Source: Musa acuminata AAA Group
Lineage: Eukaryota > Streptophyta > Magnoliopsida > Zingiberales > Musaceae
Length of the DNA: 64,000 nt
Reading direction: 5' to 3'
Assembly: GCF_036884655.1 (NCBI RefSeq)
Contig: NC_088356.1
Location: 12,975,001 to 13,039,000, forward strand
Within the stretch, counting starts at the first letter, position 1, and every line of letters begins with the position of its first letter. Shown here piece after piece: positions 62,001 to 64,000 of this stretch. Made by a program: the position numbers and the translations under genes. Below the pieces are notes generated by a model. That model saw only the letters and a program-made list of their open reading frames with translations, was not told the origin of the DNA and made no database searches.

Positions 62001-63441
62001 AAGGTCTTCCCAATAGTAAATGACAAGCATCCATAGGGGCAACATTACACCACACTTTATCTTTATAATACTTGCCAATAGAAAATGAAACTAAACATCT
62101 TTTAGTTACCTTGATGTCATTTCCTTTTTGCAACCAACATAATTGGTATGGATGTGGATGAGGGATCGTATCCAACTTCAGCTTCTGCACCATCTCCAAA
62201 GAAACCACGTTCTCAAAACTGCCACTGTCGATGATCACCAAGCACACCTTGCCAAGAGAAGTGCATTTAGTGTGAAACACATTTTTTCTCACCCAACTTT
62301 CATCATCGGCCATATATGACACTTGTAAACTACGTTGCAATACAATAGACAAACCATGATCAGCATAAGTAATCTCTTCCTCATCATCATCGTATTTTGG
62401 TTCGTTGTCAGTTTCATCTTCTCCTCCATCACTATGGTCTTCAACCAAAGTTACAATCCTCCTATTTGGACAATCTGATGCGATATGCCCAAAACCATGA
62501 CATTTGAAGCATTTTCGGCCACTTGGGGTAGAAGAATTAGGTGTTTTTTTGCTGCCAGCAGATTCTTCACCCTTTTCTTGCACCTTCGATATCACCTTGC
62601 TTTGGACAGTAGGCTTGGAACTTCCTCCTTTTGTGTAGCCTTCTTTTGAGCTATACCGAAAACTCTTTTCAAACTTCTGTTGCTTTTCAACTTTTAATGC
62701 CAGCTTGCTCACATCATTTAAAGACCAATATGGCTGTAGCTGAACAACTTTAGCAATCTCATACTTCAGACCTCCCAAGTATCTTGCAATTGTTTGCTCT
62801 TCCGGTTCCACAAGCTCTCCTTTTAACATTAAATTATCAAATTCTGCAGTGTACTCCTCCACACTAAGATCTTTTTGCTTGAAATCATGTATTTTGAGAA
62901 AGATCTCTTGTCTATAATTATGAGGTAAATATTTTCTCTTTAGCTCCCTTTTTATTTTCTCCCATGTAACGATCTTACTCTTCCCCTTACGTTCTCTTAG
63001 TTTCTTCAGATTTTCCCACCAAAAAGATGCATTCCGCCTGAGTTTGAGTGCCACAAGTTTGACCTTCTTTTGTTCCGGTGGTTCATGAAAATCGAAAATT
63101 CTTTCTACTGTATTAAGCCAATCGATAAAGTCATCAACATTTATTTTACCTTCAAATTCAGGAATATCAAATCTGGGGTTATATTTATTCTGCCACTCGT
63201 CTTGGACTTCATTTCTTCTCCGACATCTTCTCGACTCCCTTGGAAGAAGTGTATCATCATCAGAAGTAAACTCTCGAGCTTCATTTTCATATTTGTTATG
63301 TCTACTCTGAAGTTCATCGATTATCTCTTTTTTTTCTTGTAGGCTACGCAGCAATTTTCGTAGCTGCAGCCTCAACGACTCAGCGTCATCTTCGTGATCG
63401 CTACCTTCACCAACTACATCTTTTCCATTCCGCCTTGCCAT
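59035..63441 (-). pseudogene. CRM-like gag-pol polyprotein with two in-frame stops
   Basis: Starts at 63441 (MARRNGKDVVGEG). Gag is followed by a zinc knuckle CFKCHGFGHIASDC, then the protease site VIIDSGSFENVVS and the RT (KIDLRSGYHQIRM, VVVYFDDILVYSKS), all in one 812-residue frame to a TAA at 61005-61003. The same frame resumes at once with RT end and RNase H (VECDASNVGIGAVLSQDG, YSDHEALKF) to a second TAA at 60453-60451, then the integrase (zinc finger ending CRLCHLAKT, catalytic blocks VVVDRFSKM, VSDRDSKF and [10 protein letters not shown]) and a GPFKVLKRIG..YEIELP tail. No frameshift is present. Only these two stops prevent a full product. Confidence 0.92.
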
Positions 63442-63456
63442 GATCTCTAGCCTTTA

Positions 63457-63468
63457 GCTCTGATACCA
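63457..63468 (-). other. Primer binding site (tRNA-Met) of the CRM-like element
   Basis: The plus strand reads GCTCTGATACCA, three bases from the LTR edge at 63472. Confidence 0.88.
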
Positions 63469-63471
63469 AAC

Positions 63472-64000
63472 TGATACCGGGGAGGGAAAAATGCAGAATG
63501 GATGTCGATAGAAAACCGATATAATAGTTGTTCAGATAGAAAATGTCACAAAAGGCAAGGAACGCACTTTTGATGAAACTTCGATAAAACGATATATAGC
63601 TCACCACCAAGTTTAAAAATCAAAAGGGATACAGAAGATCACCACCCTAATGATAATAAACAAGGATACAGAACTGAAAGCGAAAGACTCACCACTCAAG
63701 GACGCATCCAAGAGATACAGAGTTCAAAAGAGCACTCCAAGAGAGCTTCTGCCAATATCCTCAGTTTTTCTAAAAGTGCTTTCTAAGTCCTAAACACCAA
63801 AATAAATACTAGTGCATGAAACAACCCTTCATGCATAGGGAATTTCGAAATTAAGTGTTTACAGCTAGAACCAACTATTTTAATGCACTCATTAATAATG
63901 AAGAAATGTTCACAGCTGCCAACCAACTCCTTTAATGCATTCCTTTGTCTTGAAGAAAAGCACCTTGAAACAGCTTTAACTTTGTGCAGAGAATATGCTG
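63472..64000 (-). repeat. 5' LTR of the CRM-like element, cut by the window edge
   Basis: 529 bases, aligning without gaps to 58471-58999. Differences seen are GG/AA near 63894, and single A/G changes near 63915 and 63960. Confidence 0.88.

Larger units (their letters stand above)
58471..64000 (-). mobile_element. Ty3/gypsy element, CRM-like, young, right end outside the window
   Basis: On the minus strand it has a 5' LTR (from beyond 64000 to 63472), a primer site, one long gag-pol frame interrupted by two stops, and a 3' LTR (about 59043 to 58471). The protease, RT and integrase wording resembles centromeric CRM elements, where the polyprotein end overlaps the LTR. By eye the two LTR copies (58471-58999 and 63472-64000) differ at four places, all transitions, so the insertion is recent. 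The far target duplication cannot be checked. Confidence 0.88.

Overview
The window looks like nuclear DNA of a flowering plant, most likely a monocot. It has intron-containing genes with GT-AG junctions, long AT-rich intergenic stretches and many nested LTR retrotransposons. The GTACCG-rich hairpin elements and the GGCGGTGCCACCGCC-rich copia LTRs remind me of banana-family (Musaceae: Musa/Ensete) DNA; that placement rests on recall, not on a search. No CRISPR array, rRNA or tRNA gene was seen.

Layout. 1-16.1 kb is a graveyard of Ty1/copia elements of the SIRE/Maximus type, all on the minus strand. It holds an element running off the left edge (1-7082) whose integrase is split by a 2.7-kb composite insertion flanked by a 5-bp target duplication, truncated LTR and gag pieces (7.1-8.4 kb), a gag-only LARD-like element with two 1595-bp LTRs (8448-15034), two more LTR stubs, and the tail of an older plus-strand copia polyprotein. 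16.8-24.7 kb is the gene-rich part. It has a three-exon 3-ketodihydrosphinganine reductase gene (TSC10/KDSR, 18836-20988) and a two-exon gene for the plastid PPR-LAGLIDADG splicing factor OTP51 (22182-24710), both on the plus strand. 24.7-28.8 kb is AT-rich with no recognisable gene.

28.8-51.7 kb is one large minus-strand gene, a CCR4-like exonuclease/phosphatase closest to plant CCR4 homolog 4. Eight coding exons are assembled here from homology and splice sites, with phases that agree at every junction. Its first coding exon was not found. Its introns are swollen by a 5.35-kb Ty3/gypsy element with a 5-bp TSD, two hAT-like hairpin MITEs with 8-bp TSDs, a possible MULE-like MITE and a long TA run. 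53.1-58.5 kb is a Tork/TNT1-like copia element on the plus strand. It is butted by a young CRM-like Ty3/gypsy element on the minus strand (58471 to the right edge) whose two LTR copies differ at only about four positions in 529 by eye.

The three host genes belong to unrelated housekeeping pathways (sphingolipid synthesis, plastid intron splicing, RNA deadenylation or nucleotide hydrolysis). Nothing suggests that they act together. I found no convincing new biological system. The most unusual items are the composite retroelement with mismatched LTRs, the inverted segment between its repeat units, the paired hAT hairpin MITEs, the repeat-rich SIRE LTRs, and the mostly C-to-T type of nonsense mutations in the copia elements.
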